NCBI GenBank assembly: GCA_013180625.2
Contig: SNVD02014651.1
Span: 558,001 to 622,000, forward strand
Reading direction: 5' to 3'
From: Boswellia sacra
Lineage: Eukaryota; Streptophyta; Magnoliopsida; Sapindales; Burseraceae
Length of the DNA stretch: 64,000 nucleotides
Translations under genes and position numbers: made by a program
Shown here: in pieces, positions 10,731-23,849 of the stretch
Numbering within the stretch: the stretch's first letter is position 1
Layout: every line of letters begins with the position of its first letter
Notes under the pieces: generated by a model
What the model saw: the letters and a program-made list of their open reading frames with translations, nothing else
The model's database searches: none
What the model was told of the DNA's origin: nothing

Positions 10731-11614
10731 ATGGTTTTTGCATATCCAGAAATAGTCTACGATGCGACTCCCCATTTTCGTATACACAAAGATGGACATG
10801 TTGACAGACTTCATGGGAACGAGATTATCCCCGCATCCATTGATTCCAAAACAAATGTTGAATCCAAAAGCACTCAATATGAACCCCAAAAAAATCTATC
10901 TGTAAGGCTTTTATCTCTAAAAACACTAGCCAGGACAAAAAGGCTCCTCTTCTAGTTTATTTCCATGGTGGATCCTTAATCTTTCGATCGCCCTTCTCCT
11001 CTCACTACCATGATTACCTCGATTCCTTAGTTAGTGAAGCTAACATGATTGCAGTCTCAGATCAATATAGAACAGCCACGGAGCACCCTCTCCCTTGTGC
11101 TCATAATGATTCATGGACCGCTATTAAATGGGTTGCATCCCATGCTAACAAAAAAGGCTCTGAAGAGTGGCTAAATCGTCATGCAGATTTTGCAAAAGTA
11201 TTATTTTGTGGTGAGAGTGCTGGTGCGTGTAAATGTTATTGGCATCATTTTAACCCATCTTTATTTTAAGACCAAAGAGCCTGTTGATGGTGAGAAAAAT
11301 GATACAAATAAAATAGTACCTCAAGAGGAGAAATTTTTGCATCTTGTTTATCCTTCTTTAAAAGGGTTGGATGAGCCATTGATGGCTGATCCTAACCTAG
11401 CAAAGCCAGGGTGCGTCGTGTGGCTGGATTTAGTGGCCGGGATGGATTACCTAAGGCATCAAGGGAGGCACTATTATGATATATTGGGAAAGAGTGGATG
11501 GAAAGGTCATGCACAGACTTTTGAGAGTCGAGGAGTTTCCATTTGAAGAACCCCACTAGTGAAAACGCTGTGGCATTGCGCAAGAAAATTGCTTGTTTCA
11601 TCAATCAAGTCTAG
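10731..11614 (+). pseudogene. Carboxylesterase (CXE/GID1-like, alpha/beta hydrolase-3) pseudogene
   Basis: Translated pieces in three successive frames match plant CXE carboxylesterases from end to end. The N-terminus (FRIHKDGHVDRLHGNEIIP, TNVESK) is at 10731-10910. The oxyanion-hole region is HGGS instead of HGGG near 10965, and EHPLPCAHNDSWTAIKWVASH is at 11085-11140. The nucleophile elbow GESAGA is near 11210, PNLAKPGC near 11393, and the C-terminal ENAVALRKKIACFINQ ends at the stop 11612-11614. Breaks: a frameshift near 10905-10930; a deletion with frameshift just after GESAGA, removing the usual helix that follows it; and a loss near 11530 that removes the segment carrying the catalytic histidine. 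Functional members are single-exon genes of about 320 residues that hydrolyse small esters. This copy cannot make an active enzyme. Confidence 0.85.
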
Positions 11615-12302
11615 GCCTAACTGCTAAGGGCAAGATGCTCTCGTTTATACTCTTTTATCTAACATAACTATAGCTAGCGATAATAAGGCAATGCAGATTG
11701 CAGCCTCTGAGTCAAGGGAGATAACACCACCCAATTAGACAATGATGATTAGAAATTACTGTAAAATTAAAGGAAAGAATAAGCAAAGATTTTTATGTAT
11801 TTTAAATTTTTTGTTAAATATGTTTTGGGCAACCTCAGATAATCATATATCTTGAACAATATAATTTTACCATAATATAATTATATATTATTATTATTAT
11901 ATTTTGAATTATCATATTCACAGGAGTTCTGTTGTGAGTCATACTAATTAAAAATGCGAATGCAATAAAGTTTAATAAATCCAATCTACAATTCACAATA
12001 TATTGACACTAAAATAAAAGAACCATGAATCTTAATTTTAGTTTGACAAAAAGGAAAAAGAATATGTTATATGTGGATGCTTTCCCAATGTGACCTAATT
12101 ATATTATTTAGCCAGTAAAGGATATTATAATTTTCAATTCTTTATTAATGTAAGAGTTTTGTCAATTTTTGTTCCATTTTAATTGATATATTGTATCAAT
12201 CTCTTTTAAGAAAAACAAAGATGTACACAAAACATCTGTTTTCATAAGATTGTCATTAATTCATCTATTTCTACTTTTTCGATCTACAACTTTTGTCACA
12301 GC

Positions 12303-12530
12303 TGTTTTTCCATTGTGTTCTCAAAGTTTGTTAGAAAGAAAAAGATAATTTTTTTTCATAGATTGAAATCAGTGCAATAGATTGTCTGCTATATCTAAAA
12401 TTTGTTAAGAATAAAATTGTTTTTCCATTTTGTTCTCAAAGTTGTTAGAAAGAAAAAGATAATTTTTTTTTCATAGATTAAAATCCATGTAATAGATTGT
12501 CTGCTATATCTAAAATCTGTTAAAAATAAT
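12303..12530 (+). repeat. Tandem duplication, unit about 115 bases
   Basis: The unit starting TGTTTTTCCATT at 12303 is repeated from 12418. Shared landmarks are GTTAGAAAGAAAAAGATAA and ATAGATTGTCTGCTATATC. The copies differ by a few substitutions and small indels. Confidence 0.85.
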
Positions 12531-12703
12531 AACAATAACAACAATAAGTCGAAGGATGAAGTAGAAATAAGATATAATTTGATTATTTTTATCTATACAA
12601 TATATTTGTTAATTAACTTATAAATCATTGTAAAGAACCTCTAAATAAGCTTTTCAACTTGTTAGACAATAATAGTTCATTATAATTAATCATCGTGAAC
12701 TGG

Positions 12704-12800
12704 TCAGCCATGCAAGGTTGGAGTTTACAAAAGTGCACACTAGGCTTCCTCAGCTATGCAAGGTTGGACTTTACAAAAGTGTACACTAGTTTTCCTCCCG
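12704..12800 (+). repeat. Tandem duplication, unit about 47 bases
   Basis: ATGCAAGGTTGGAGTTTACA followed by AAAGTGCACACTAG is repeated directly as ATGCAAGGTTGGACTTTACA followed by AAAGTGTACACTAG. Confidence 0.8.
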
Positions 12801-13946
12801 TGAAATGTGGATCTAAATGATTGAGAGTGATGTGAGGATGAGGGATTAACTTGAAACCTTTAGCTTTAATTCAATATTATGAAATCACTTGACCTAAAAT
12901 TTAATCTATTACAAAAGAAACCAACATTAATATTTGAGTCTAACATGTATTATAATTTAGAAGGCAAATGTGAGTAAGAAATGTTGAGGTTAATATGTCA
13001 TACTACTAAAATTGGAGTTTTGATGTATTATAATATTATATAGAATTTGTGCCTATTACATATGAAAGAGTTCGATAAACTTTGTAAAGGTAGAGCTAAG
13101 AGAGAAGATTTATTTAGTGAAAATGTTAATGTTTTCATGATGAAAATTATTTTCCTTACTCACTTACAAAGTCTATAATGAAAATTTTTTACCCCAATTT
13201 ATGTGACAGTTCAGCCCTAAATATATTAATTGCTAAATCGTCTTATCATTTATGTCCTGTTGACAAAATCTTGTAGATAATATAACTCAGTTAACTCTTA
13301 TAAAAATAACATATTTTCAATATTTCTATTGTTAAATGAAGGTTTCATATAATCTTCTGCAAACGAAAATAAAGTTTTTCAAAGGGTTGATACTTTGTGA
13401 GGGTTTTCTTCATTGATACCTTTTTTTCTAATGTTTTCCTTTAAAAAAAAAAAACTTGTATTATTATTATTGTTTTGGTGGTGTTGTTATTTACATAAAG
13501 TTTGATATGAATTGAGATACACGAGTAAATTTAAAAAAAAAAAAAACTCTTATTCATTTTCTTTACATGGAAGCTATCCTTCTTTCTTATTCTATATATA
13601 TTTTTTTAAAAAATCATGTTTTTAATAAGCACTTTCTTTGAAGGAAAATATTTTGTTTTAAAATGATATCTTATTCCTCTATCTGCATTTGATAAGTCAT
13701 CCACCAATATTATCTAGCTAAATAGCTACATCTCTTTTTCTTTTTTATATGAGTAATTCTATTCGGTTCTCATTTTTTATCTCATTAGCCCCCATCTCAA
13801 CATTAAATAAGGACATAATTGTAATAAAAGTATAAGACATAAGATAATTAATATTAGCTAATTAATTTAATGAAAACTCTTACTTCTTCTTTATATATTT
13901 ATGTCATTTTTCTTATTTCTCTCCAACACAATCAATGACCAAACTC

Positions 13947-13949
<3 letters not shown>

Positions 13950-13981
<32 letters not shown>
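13950..13981 (+). repeat. CT microsatellite
   Basis: An uninterrupted run of CT dinucleotides, about 16 units. Confidence 0.9.
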
Positions 13982-13984
<3 letters not shown>

Positions 13985-15228
13985 AGTCATCCATCTCTCT
14001 CTCTTCCATTTCTATATTTTTTCATCGCAAATTTATTAAAATTCATTTTTCTTTCTTTCTTTTTAAATTTTAATCACTGATCCAATGCATATTAAATCAT
14101 CCTTTTTATTTCTTTCTCCCCAAGAAATATTTGATTGATTATTTTTTTTTATATGAGCTTGAAGAATTTAATAATATATGATAACAGATTGATTAATATT
14201 AAGACCATCACTTTTCTTTTTTATGTATCATTGATAGTAAACAAAAATTGAAAAAAAATTAAAAACTATTAAGATTAAATAATAATTTAACTAGAAATTA
14301 AATGAAATTTAATTAACCTGTATCAAATAAGAAGTAGATGAGATTAAAAAAAAAGACAGTTAATTGAAGATTAGATGAGAATTTAATTAAGCTTACCATA
14401 AACATATCTAAAATTGAATTTGAGTTTATTGATAAATTGTCTAAATTATAATTTTACCAAACGAAAGCTACTCTTTTTATTTTTCTTCTCAGCCCATATG
14501 ACAAAGAAATGTTGCATAATGGACTCGATGAGTCGGCCTCGCAAAACCAAGTCCAAATTGACAGTCGAAAGCCTAATCACATCCAGTATTGGATCAACTA
14601 TGCAATTGTACTTTGGACGAGCCCTTAGAAAAAGGTCCAAATCACTGTAACTTTTAGTCGATAGAATTAATCTAATTTATTCAAATTGTTTGAATTAAAT
14701 AAAACAAACTTAATTATATTTAATTGATCCATTTATATCTCGTTCATGGAATAAAACAATAAATAAATACTACCATCCTAACTAAAGAACTTGTGACAAA
14801 TATGGAGAGGGTTTGTTGTTTAATTATTTTGTTCCAAAAGTCATTTTCATAATATATTATAAAATATGAGATTTATTATCTTCTTATCTTGCTAATATTA
14901 TTAAATCAATAACGATTATTATTTGACAAATGTAGATACTCCTTAGTTTCAGGAATATTCTTAGACAAGTCTGACAATTATCAAGCATATTGTATAATAT
15001 ATTCAATTGAAATCTCTTCTCAATCATTCAAATATTTTATAGGATGTACTTGACAATGATGTTTTTAGATAAAATATTTACAAAATAACATAAATAGCAA
15101 AAAAAAATATGTTTTTATTCAAATAACTGATTTATGTTATTAATCAAGCAATTTTTAAAATTATTAGAACTCATTATTATCCCACAAAAATTCTTTCTAT
15201 TTTTACCTCTTTCACTATCCTAAAAAGA

Positions 15229-15670
15229 GTGGGTCGCTTCCATGAGTAGTGGTGCATAAAGGGACGAGCTCCCATGACCATGACTTGATGTCCGACGTGG
15301 CGATCACATGACGCCATCACGCACCAATCCGACGTGGCACGCGGAGAAACGTGTGGGTTTCTGCACTGCACCCAGTCCGAGGGGGCCCAGGGTCAGAATC
15401 GGAAAACAGAAAATAGAGAGGGGGGTGCAGCGTGGTCCCTCTATCAAAGGTGATGAGCTGTCCACAGTCAGACAACGACACGTGTCCCACGTGGTGCCCC
15501 CGTCCAACTGGAGGCCTTATTGGTTACCGACACGGGAGCGTTTTTATTTCAACAACGTGCGTCAATGTTGTTGGATAGCGACATGTGCTGCGCTGTGCTG
15601 TGCTGGAGAGACCGTACGCACCCGTGCGTACGATATGAAGCTGTTTCTTCTCGGCTTGGATCGGCCCAAA
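15229..15670. promoter_or_regulatory. GC-rich island with clustered G-box/ABRE motifs
   Basis: This island stands out sharply from AT-rich flanks. It has several ACGT-core motifs: GACGTGGC near 15294 and 15331, AACGTGTGG near 15350, and a tight pair ACACGTGTC and CCACGTGG near 15478-15495. These are the binding sites of bZIP and bHLH factors acting in ABA and light responses. A palindrome CGTACGCA-CCCG-TGCGTACG lies at 15613-15632. A 191-residue frame crosses the island (15308-15883) but its product is not recognisable. The island looks like a promoter or 5' leader, but I cannot find the gene it would serve on either side. Confidence 0.45.
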
Positions 15671-15883
15671 ACTGGAAATTTTTTTATTTTTATTTTTTAT
15701 CGCGATATTTTGGCGGGACGGTTATTCTCCAAGTGCAGCTGTTTCCCAGTCTGTAATAATTTGTCTGCTGGTAACGGTGGTGAGTTTGCGAATTTTTTAA
15801 TTGTTTTGATAAAATATTTTCATTCTTTTTGTTTAAAACATAAAACAAATAATTTAATATTATTCTTGACAACCAAAATTTAA

Positions 15884-17468
15884 ATACATAACATTAGTTT
15901 AAAATCTAAATGAAGAAAACAATTTGGTGTTCGTTAAAAAATAAGATTTAAAAGGGGGGGGAATATGACTCAAATTATAAGGCAATGTTGAAATTTTACT
16001 TCTTTTTTTCAAAATTTGATGTCTTGCCCCGCCCTCACAGTTTGATAAATGTTTTTTTTTTTTTTTTACTATCAAGAGTTTAATGTTCGATGAAATAATT
16101 TTACTTTCAGCACCTATAGTACTTTTCTAATGAACTCCTAATTACATGGTAGAATATAAGAGGAAGTTGCGTTTTTTTATGAGCATTCTCTAAAGCATAT
16201 ATATCCCAAGATTGTTTCTAGATAAGTCAAATTTACAGGAACATAACCCATTGAATCGTATAAGATAATGTTGACTCGGAAACATTATTGGGCCATGGTT
16301 TCTCATTTTTAGGGAAATAATAATAATAGTCCTTGACAAGAACTTTTCTTAACATTTTCAATTGTGAGTATGACACGTGTGAAAATGTTCTATATTTAAT
16401 TGTATAATTGTAAATTAACTCAAATTTAGCAATTGTGTAATAAATTCAATATTAATTAAAAGAAAAGTGATTTAATTTTCGTTTGGTTACGATATCCATG
16501 AAGTGAAATATTTATTTTCATACCAAAATCTCTTCTAAATTATTTTTAGTTCATCCAGTGACAAATTATATAAATAAAAATAAAAACTTATGTAAGTTCT
16601 AGACTTCTTCGATAAACTCAAACTCTTTTCAACTTTTTCATAGTTTTAAGAGTCAATGATGTTTATACATTAATTTAAAAAAATGTAAATTATATAAGTT
16701 TGTTGGTGTTTTTTTTTTTTCTTCTTTTAAAGAATAAAAGTCAACATTATTTTACTTTCATAAACACAACTTGAAAAAACCGTACCAAATAGACTGGTGA
16801 TAAATAATGAATACAAGACAAGCATTCTAGTTGTAACTTATACATTCAATTTAATTTATTCTTACTGCTCGATTAACATTAACATTTTATTATCTAAAAT
16901 TTTCTTGTAGTTATTTAAAAATGAACAAAAAATCTAAATAACAAAAGAACATATATATTAATTACTCTTTGCAAGAAAATAGGTAGTCAATGCCAGGATG
17001 CATGCAACATTGACAAGAACTTTCACAAAAGCATCACAAACGCAGAAATGGAAAAGGAATTGGAGAGATTCAATTCGAAACAAAAAAGAAGAAACTTACA
17101 GGGTTAGTGGAAATTGGAAAATGTTGGAGAAGTCACAGTCAAATTAAAGTCAGCAAAAGAAGAGAATCAGGTGATTTCAACTCATCAATTTGTTTGGACC
17201 CACCTGATTTTTTGCATTTGATGCCAACTCAACTTCAAGCTTACAATTATTTTAGGGCAGAATTACCAAAAACTCCCTAAAGTTTCCAGTGACAGTGGTA
17301 TTTTTTTAGAATAAAATAAATTAGGAGGGTACTCTACGCACCAATTACCAATTTCTTCTGAAAAAAAAAAACATGTGCAAAAATAAAAGTAAGATATGTA
17401 ATTAGTATGAAATTAATAGATCAATTTTATCGCATGAGGAATACAAATGAAACAAAGAATTTTCAATA
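15884..17468. other. AT-rich intergenic sequence
   Basis: No gene seen. A stretch at about 16480-16795 has loosely inverted ends (TTTGGTTACG against TTTGGTACGG) and could be an old MITE. The evidence is too weak to call. Confidence 0.45.
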
Positions 17469-18976
17469 GGAAAAAACTCATTTCTGACCCCGTGTTTTGC
17501 CTTAATGTTTACAAATAACCTCACCTTTTTTAAAATAAATGACCTTGACATTAAAGACTTAATGATAGATTTGATGGTAAAGATAGAAATAACTTTAATG
17601 CTGTTGATAGCTTGAAAATTAGAAAGTTAGGGCGATTTAAACCCTTGTGCAAGTGAATTTGAAGCCATTGCCACCACATCATCTCCTTATTTAAATTTAG
17701 AGTGCACAGTTTATTTATCTATTATAATATTTAAACAAAAAAAAAAACCCTATGTCTCTTACCTTACACCTTCCTCCGCTTAACTCCTCATCCACCATAT
17801 TCTCAAGCCTCTCTCCCCCTCCAATTACACTTTATCTTTGATTTTTTTTTTTAAATAAAAATGACTTAAAAAATTAAAACTTAGACCAAAAAAAATAGCA
17901 AAATTTTACCAGAAAATTGGTCATGCAATCTTCAACCAATTCTCTAAACAAATCAACGAAAGCTTGAGCATCTCAACTTGATCCCCCCCTGGCCAATCCG
18001 GCCAACAATCTCCTCGATTTTCAAGCGGTTGCGGCCGGATTCGATGAGCGGTGGATGTTCATCGACAATGGCGCCATGGTACTGTTCATGAACTGGATGG
18101 CAAATTTCCACATGCCCTCGAACCTCAAACAATACTCGGCCTTCCTCAGCGACTAAAACTAGTGATGGCTTTTGCTGTGAAAGCTCTTTGGGAGGAGGCA
18201 TTTGTGATTTTGGGTGATTGTTGTTGGCGAGAATGGGGGTTGGGTTCAATGGTGTTTGTTGTTGGTGGGATTAGACTGTTATACACTCTGACATTAATTT
18301 GTAGAATTCTGATATCATATGTTATGAATAATTTAACAGAAGTTTGCTATGACACACTTAACAGAGGTGAATTTATAGATAACTTTATTCAAATTGAAAT
18401 AGCATTTATATATGCGTTACATCAACTAAATGATAACATGAATTCATGAATATAGGATTACGATCTACCACTAAACCACTACTAACTTGTAGAGAAATAA
18501 TAGGACAACTAACATGCCTAATATCACTCACATGAAGTGACAAAATCATGATCAAATTAAAGTCAATAACTTATTCTTAAACATCATCTGCACATCATCT
18601 GCATAGGGGATGATGAAATGATTTTGAGTTTCGAGATTGGAGGATGGGTTTTATGGTGGTGGTGGAGCGGTGGAGGTGTGATTTTGGGTTTGTCGTGGCA
18701 GCGGCTGGTGGCAAGACCTTTTAGGGGTGTTGTTTATTCTTTAATTTGTTTTTGTGATGATTGGAAATTTTTTTGTTTCTTTTTTAATTAATTTCGAATA
18801 TTTAATTATAAAATTCATATTATTAAAAATTTTGTTTATTCATTTACCAATTTACCCCTAAATTGTGTAACGGCAGCAGACAGAAAATAACGTCGGGTCA
18901 TTTCCGCTTATTTCAAAAAAGGTGAGATTATTTGTGATATTAAGGCAAAACACAAGGTCATAAATGACATTTTTCC
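17469..18976. mobile_element. Mutator-like non-autonomous element (Pack-MULE candidate)
   Basis: Terminal inverted repeats of about 75 bases: 17469 onward (GGAAAAAACTCATTTCTGAC) matches the inverse of the sequence ending at 18976. Both ends include GTGTTTTGCCTTAAT and CTCACCTTTTTT. Flanks TTTTCAATA (17460-17468) and TTCTCAATA (18977-18985) are a 9-bp target duplication with one mismatch, the Mutator hallmark. There is no transposase. The interior carries GC-richer blocks at about 17940-18270 and 18600-18730. The first holds a 98-residue minus-strand open frame at 17953-18249. Long ends, a 9-bp duplication and captured-looking coding sequence are the Pack-MULE pattern. The captured gene is not recognised. 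Confidence 0.8.
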
Positions 18977-18985
18977 TTCTCAATA

Positions 18986-21900
18986 AGATAATGATGGAAC
19001 AAGTGAACCATGAATAAAAAAATGTTTAATTAAATTAGTAGATAATAAAGAGCATGAATAATTTTTTATTTTTAATGTGATTTTCTAGCAGACAAATATT
19101 CAGTTATTGAATTTCTACTAGCAAGTTACACAAATTTATCTTCCAAATTATGAATATTATAGATAAAAATTTAATTATACGAAATTTAAAATAATGATTA
19201 TATTTATAAAAACAAGTGTGAAGGGTAATTCTCTGTGCATATAATCTCACCGTTAATAAAAATAACATAAATTTACTAAGTTATTTATGCTGATATATGA
19301 AGTACTTGGGGTCAAATATATGGTTAAAAAAAAGATGACAATTAAATAGGTAAGGATATTCTAAATATTTTTATTAAATCCTTTATTTAATAAAAAATGA
19401 GGTTAATTTTGAAGTTTTCATGATTTCATCTTTTTATTATGATGTTAAAATCTTCTGGTGGTTTCTTCTTATCCTTTTTCCCCCTTTTGTTGTAGCATAG
19501 GAGAGTTGAATGGTGGTGGAGCCAAAATGATGGAAACAACTGGAAATTTTAAAAGCCTTCATTAACCAAATAGACATATCAGCCTCTTAAAATGTTGGAT
19601 TTTTTTTTCCCTTGTTATCTGGGGCCTTATGATACTATTTCTATAAATAAAATTTTACACAGTAGTTCTTATTAAATATTTATTGGTTTTTTAGTTTATA
19701 TATATTTGAAAAAGAAACTTCAAAAAGAGCTTATTGAAAAATTTAATTATCCTTGTAATTAAATTATAAAAAAGTGAATAAATAAATGAGTTTTTAATAT
19801 ACAAAAAAAAAATATATCTTGATGTTGCTATAGTAATAAAATACTCAACCCTTTTTTTCTTTAATTTCTCACAAAATTTTCACAAGATAATCAAATCATT
19901 CTAAGTCAACTTTATCACACCCTCAACCACTCGATAATATATATCTATTAATTTCTGAAATGACAAGTTAATCTTTAATAATTTTTCATGTTATTATCTC
20001 TTACTGTGAAGTTTATTAGTTATCGTCTGTCTATTCTATCAAAACTCGGAGCTAATGTGTCATTATCTTTTAATTTCCATAACGATTTATAAGTGGTCTA
20101 CATGAAAGTGAACCCCTTGCAATAATTCAACTATTTGAAGAATATACTTTTTGAAATTGTATAATATTAGCCAGCATCTGTTTGATAGTGTACTTTTTTT
20201 AATCAAATGGGAGCATATATTTATATATATATAGGAGTAGTAGAGTAGCAATTGTCACCAGCTACAACTTTATCAAAAGATAAAAAGCATCACTTTATAC
20301 TGAAAAAATCTCAAGCTTTGATTGGCTAATGCACAAGTCAAGAGATGCTCTAAAGTCTAAACAAAATCTTTATAATATTATTGCAAATATATTCACGAAA
20401 ATGACAGGAATGGCTCCAATAATAGATATCATCTTTAGAATTTAATTGAATTGATATTAAAAGAATGTGCAAGTCGTGATAAGACATTCATAAATCATAA
20501 TTTCTAATTTGCAATGATGTGAAACGTTTTCTATTTGATCTCTGCGGATCCTCCAAACAATTTTTCACTTGTTCATGTAAATAAGGAAACTAGTGGATTC
20601 TGTTTATTAAGGGTAATTTGTGATGCATTTGATCAACCACGTGAAACTTTATTTTCACACAACGAATTTACAAACCTTTCTTTTTATACTTTGTGATAAT
20701 TGTTTACTTGATAAATAGAAAAGGAAAATACCTATTCTTATTCATGTGTCGTGGTTAGATATTGGAGTGACAATGCAACATAATCATTAATTTATTTTAT
20801 TTCTTTATATATTTGTTGTGGTTTGGATCTAGCCATCCAAAGCTTCTTGGGCAATTAACCTAATGGCCAAATTACGGCTATTATTTTAAGTTTTACCGAA
20901 CTCTTAAATTTTTTTTTAATTATTATACCAGATTCAATCTTAAAAGATGAAAATACCCTTTTTAAATAAATTGTTAATGATGCTATAATTGGGCTATTGA
21001 ATTGGTGAGGTGACAATGCTTATTAAAGAAGATGATTTTGACATGTAATTATAAATCTGGTGTGTTTTGTTTAATAGTGTATTTAACATCTTATTCTATA
21101 AGGATATATTGTTACTTGATATTGAACTTGACTAGACCATTAAAAGAAAAATTGATAAAACTTAAAAAGGTCCTCAAACTTGGTAATTTTCTATCATTTT
21201 TTTTTGTTTCAATTATGATTTAGTCATCTTTTTTTTTTTTTGCTTTATTTTGTAAAGAAACTATCAAATAAATAATGTATATACTTGAAAAATGGATGAG
21301 TAAATACAACTTGTGAGACTTAAATAAGAAGAGAAGAAATGGAAGAGAATTTAAATATGATAACATTATGAGGAAAATTAACTAGTCATAATAGAGAATT
21401 TGAAAAAGAAAGTTCAATTAGTAGTAATAAACTCTAGAGCCTAGAAGGAACTATCATGAAGAAGAAAGTGATCTTCGCTTGAAAATTGTCTAATATTATT
21501 GAGTTGTTTAACAAATCAACTCGATGCTCCTTACGCTATATATATAGTTTATTTACGCATCTTTTCAAATAAATTCTAAAAGTTGATTATTTTCATATTT
21601 AATATAGAAAGACAAATAATATTATTTTTAAAAAATTAATAGAGTAGCATATGAATTAAAGACACTATTTTAGATATTTTGAATTAATTTTCTTGAAAAA
21701 AAAGTTAAAACATGCATAGATCCCCCATAGGTAAATTAATTTAATTATTCTTAATAAACTCGACAAAGAAAGAAGAGCCAAAAACGACGTAAAATATAGG
21801 TTGCGGTTTGAGAAGTGAATGTGATGATGACGAAGAGTATGTTACATCATGTGCCATGCATGCCATTAAAATAATGGAGCGGCCACGTCAAGCTCAAGTG

Positions 21901-23560
21901 TCCCCGTTCAACTCTCTTGGACCTGTTTTCGACATTATCATCTGTTTTACATTAATGCCCTTAATTTGTTTTAAGCCTCTAATTAATTAATTACAAGACA
22001 GCATAAAACTAAAGTTTATCAACAACTTTGCAGCAACCAATACTCAACTGCCACCTCATACTGAATATTTTTCTGTTACAACCAAACGCCGTGATTTGCC
22101 AGCCCCCTTTAGTATTTAAATATGTTCGAGATCACATATTTTTTGTACTATTAATCATATTAATACTTTTACAATTTTCCACTGAGTTTTCTAAAATATA
22201 TTTAAATGATAAATCTATTTTCATATCGATTTTTTTAAATCCTTTAATTAACCAAAAAAAAAAAACCTTTACTCTCTCTTTGTTAAGTTATATTATTGAA
22301 CAGTTGAATCCACTACTTAATATGAGTACCATTATTGGAATAGTTTTACTTTTTTTCTCGTAATTTTTTAATCCAAAAGGCAGCTCTATAATCTAAGCAA
22401 CTTAAATTTTATAAATTAGTGTGAAATTAATCTTATTTTATATAAATGTGAGAATGATGCAACAATTTTATCATTAAAAATTTTAAAAGTTACTTTCAAA
22501 TCTTTTTCTTCAACTATGAAAAACTGAGTAATGATTATTTCACTTATCTTTTTACAGTCGTTTTTATGCATCAATTATATAGATATTAGTTGCCGACGAT
22601 ACTTTTACTAAAAAAGTTGATGAAAATTATTTTAAAATTTCACTAAAAGCTAGCTCTATGCCTTCTAAATACCATTATTTATGTGATATTGTATCTAAAT
22701 ATCACATAATTTGTCCTTAAAGCATTTATTTAAAACCCACTTGATATTTGTTATTATATGTTTAATGCACGCTCTAAATTGAAAGCGACATGTTGTCCAT
22801 GGATGCAACTTCACATTTAAATATATTTAAGTACTTAATCAAATAACTTTGTTTTTAATTAACAACTCTATATATTAACATCAAACTCTTTAATTTTACA
22901 TATAATTAAGAGCTGCATTAAATGGCAATGTGATCGATCCAATACGTAGAATGACCCAATTAATGGGAGTAGTTTAATTAATGTTGTTAGTTTCTAGAAG
23001 GGCATAAGGTTTTTTTTTTCTTTTTATTAATTTGGATAACCTAGCTCCAGAAAGGCACAATAAGCCCGCTAATAAAGGAATGACCAATTGATGGCTAAGT
23101 GAAGTACAAGCATAATTAATTAAAAATATAATTTAGTTGTAGATCATGTGAGGGTTTTGAGTGGTCAAAAAAGTCAAAATTTTGTGCAGGAAATGACAAA
23201 GTGGTGTATGATTAGGTGTGAGTATGGGGAATTAGAAGTTGAATATTCTTTCTTCTGATTGCTTAGCTGTGCTTTAGGCTTTTACCTCTACCTCTTAGCT
23301 TTTGCTTCGCTGGCCATCGTTTAAGTCAAACCTTTAGTGATCGATTAACATGTACAATAAAGTTACCTGTCATTTCTCTCTATCTCAACAAAAGTGCTTC
23401 GGGAATTTAGAATATCTCGTCAATGACTCATTTAGGGGTATCGTCGAATTGTTTTGATTTTAATGAATTTTTTTTGTCAAAATCTTTTTAACGAAAGTAA
23501 GAAAAATCTAATTTTGTATGGTTTTTAAGATTGAAAATACAATAAAAATAAGAGAAAATT
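18986..23560. other. AT-rich intergenic sequence
   Basis: No gene, RNA gene or mobile element could be supported. There are many homopolymer runs. Short frames at 21032-21223, 21808-21990 and 22028-22363 have no recognisable product. Confidence 0.5.
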
Positions 23561-23849
23561 AAAAAAATCCAAAATTTAAATGTAGATTACAAAAATAAAC
23601 ATATCCCTGAAATTTGTATACTATGATCATTTATCAAATATTAGATACTATTAGACACTTGTTAAATACCATCAGATACTGTTAGACACTATCCGACATA
23701 CCTATGGGACGTCTTTGGATATTATCATACACTATTTGACACACCTGTTAAACACCATATATGTCGGATATCAAACATAACCATAACATGTAAATTTTTA
23801 ATAGTATGGTCATTTATAAAAGAGGCAGCTTAATTTAGGATATTTTTTT
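23561..23849. mobile_element. Small inverted-repeat element (MITE-like), copy A
   Basis: The left about 70 bases (AAAAAAATCCAAAATTTAAA...) and the inverted right about 70 bases (AAAAAAATATCCTAAATTAA...) are similar. Between them is a degenerate array of words like GATACTATTAGACAC. The same layout and similar ends occur at 59132-59350. The superfamily is unknown. Confidence 0.5.

Larger units (their letters stand above)
11615..15170. other. AT-rich intergenic sequence
   Basis: No gene is supported. It contains two local tandem duplications (12303-12530 and about 12704-12800) and a CT microsatellite (13950-13981). It is otherwise low-complexity AT-rich DNA. A short frame at 14414-14650 has no recognisable product. 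Confidence 0.5.

Noticed and set aside
15308..15883. 191-residue plus-strand open frame in the G-box island
   Set aside because: It runs through clustered promoter-type motifs, has competing frames on the other strand and no family similarity, so it is open because the island is GC-rich.
16480..16795. Possible MITE with ends TTTGGTTACG and TTTGGTACGG
   Set aside because: The inverted similarity is short and no target duplication was found.
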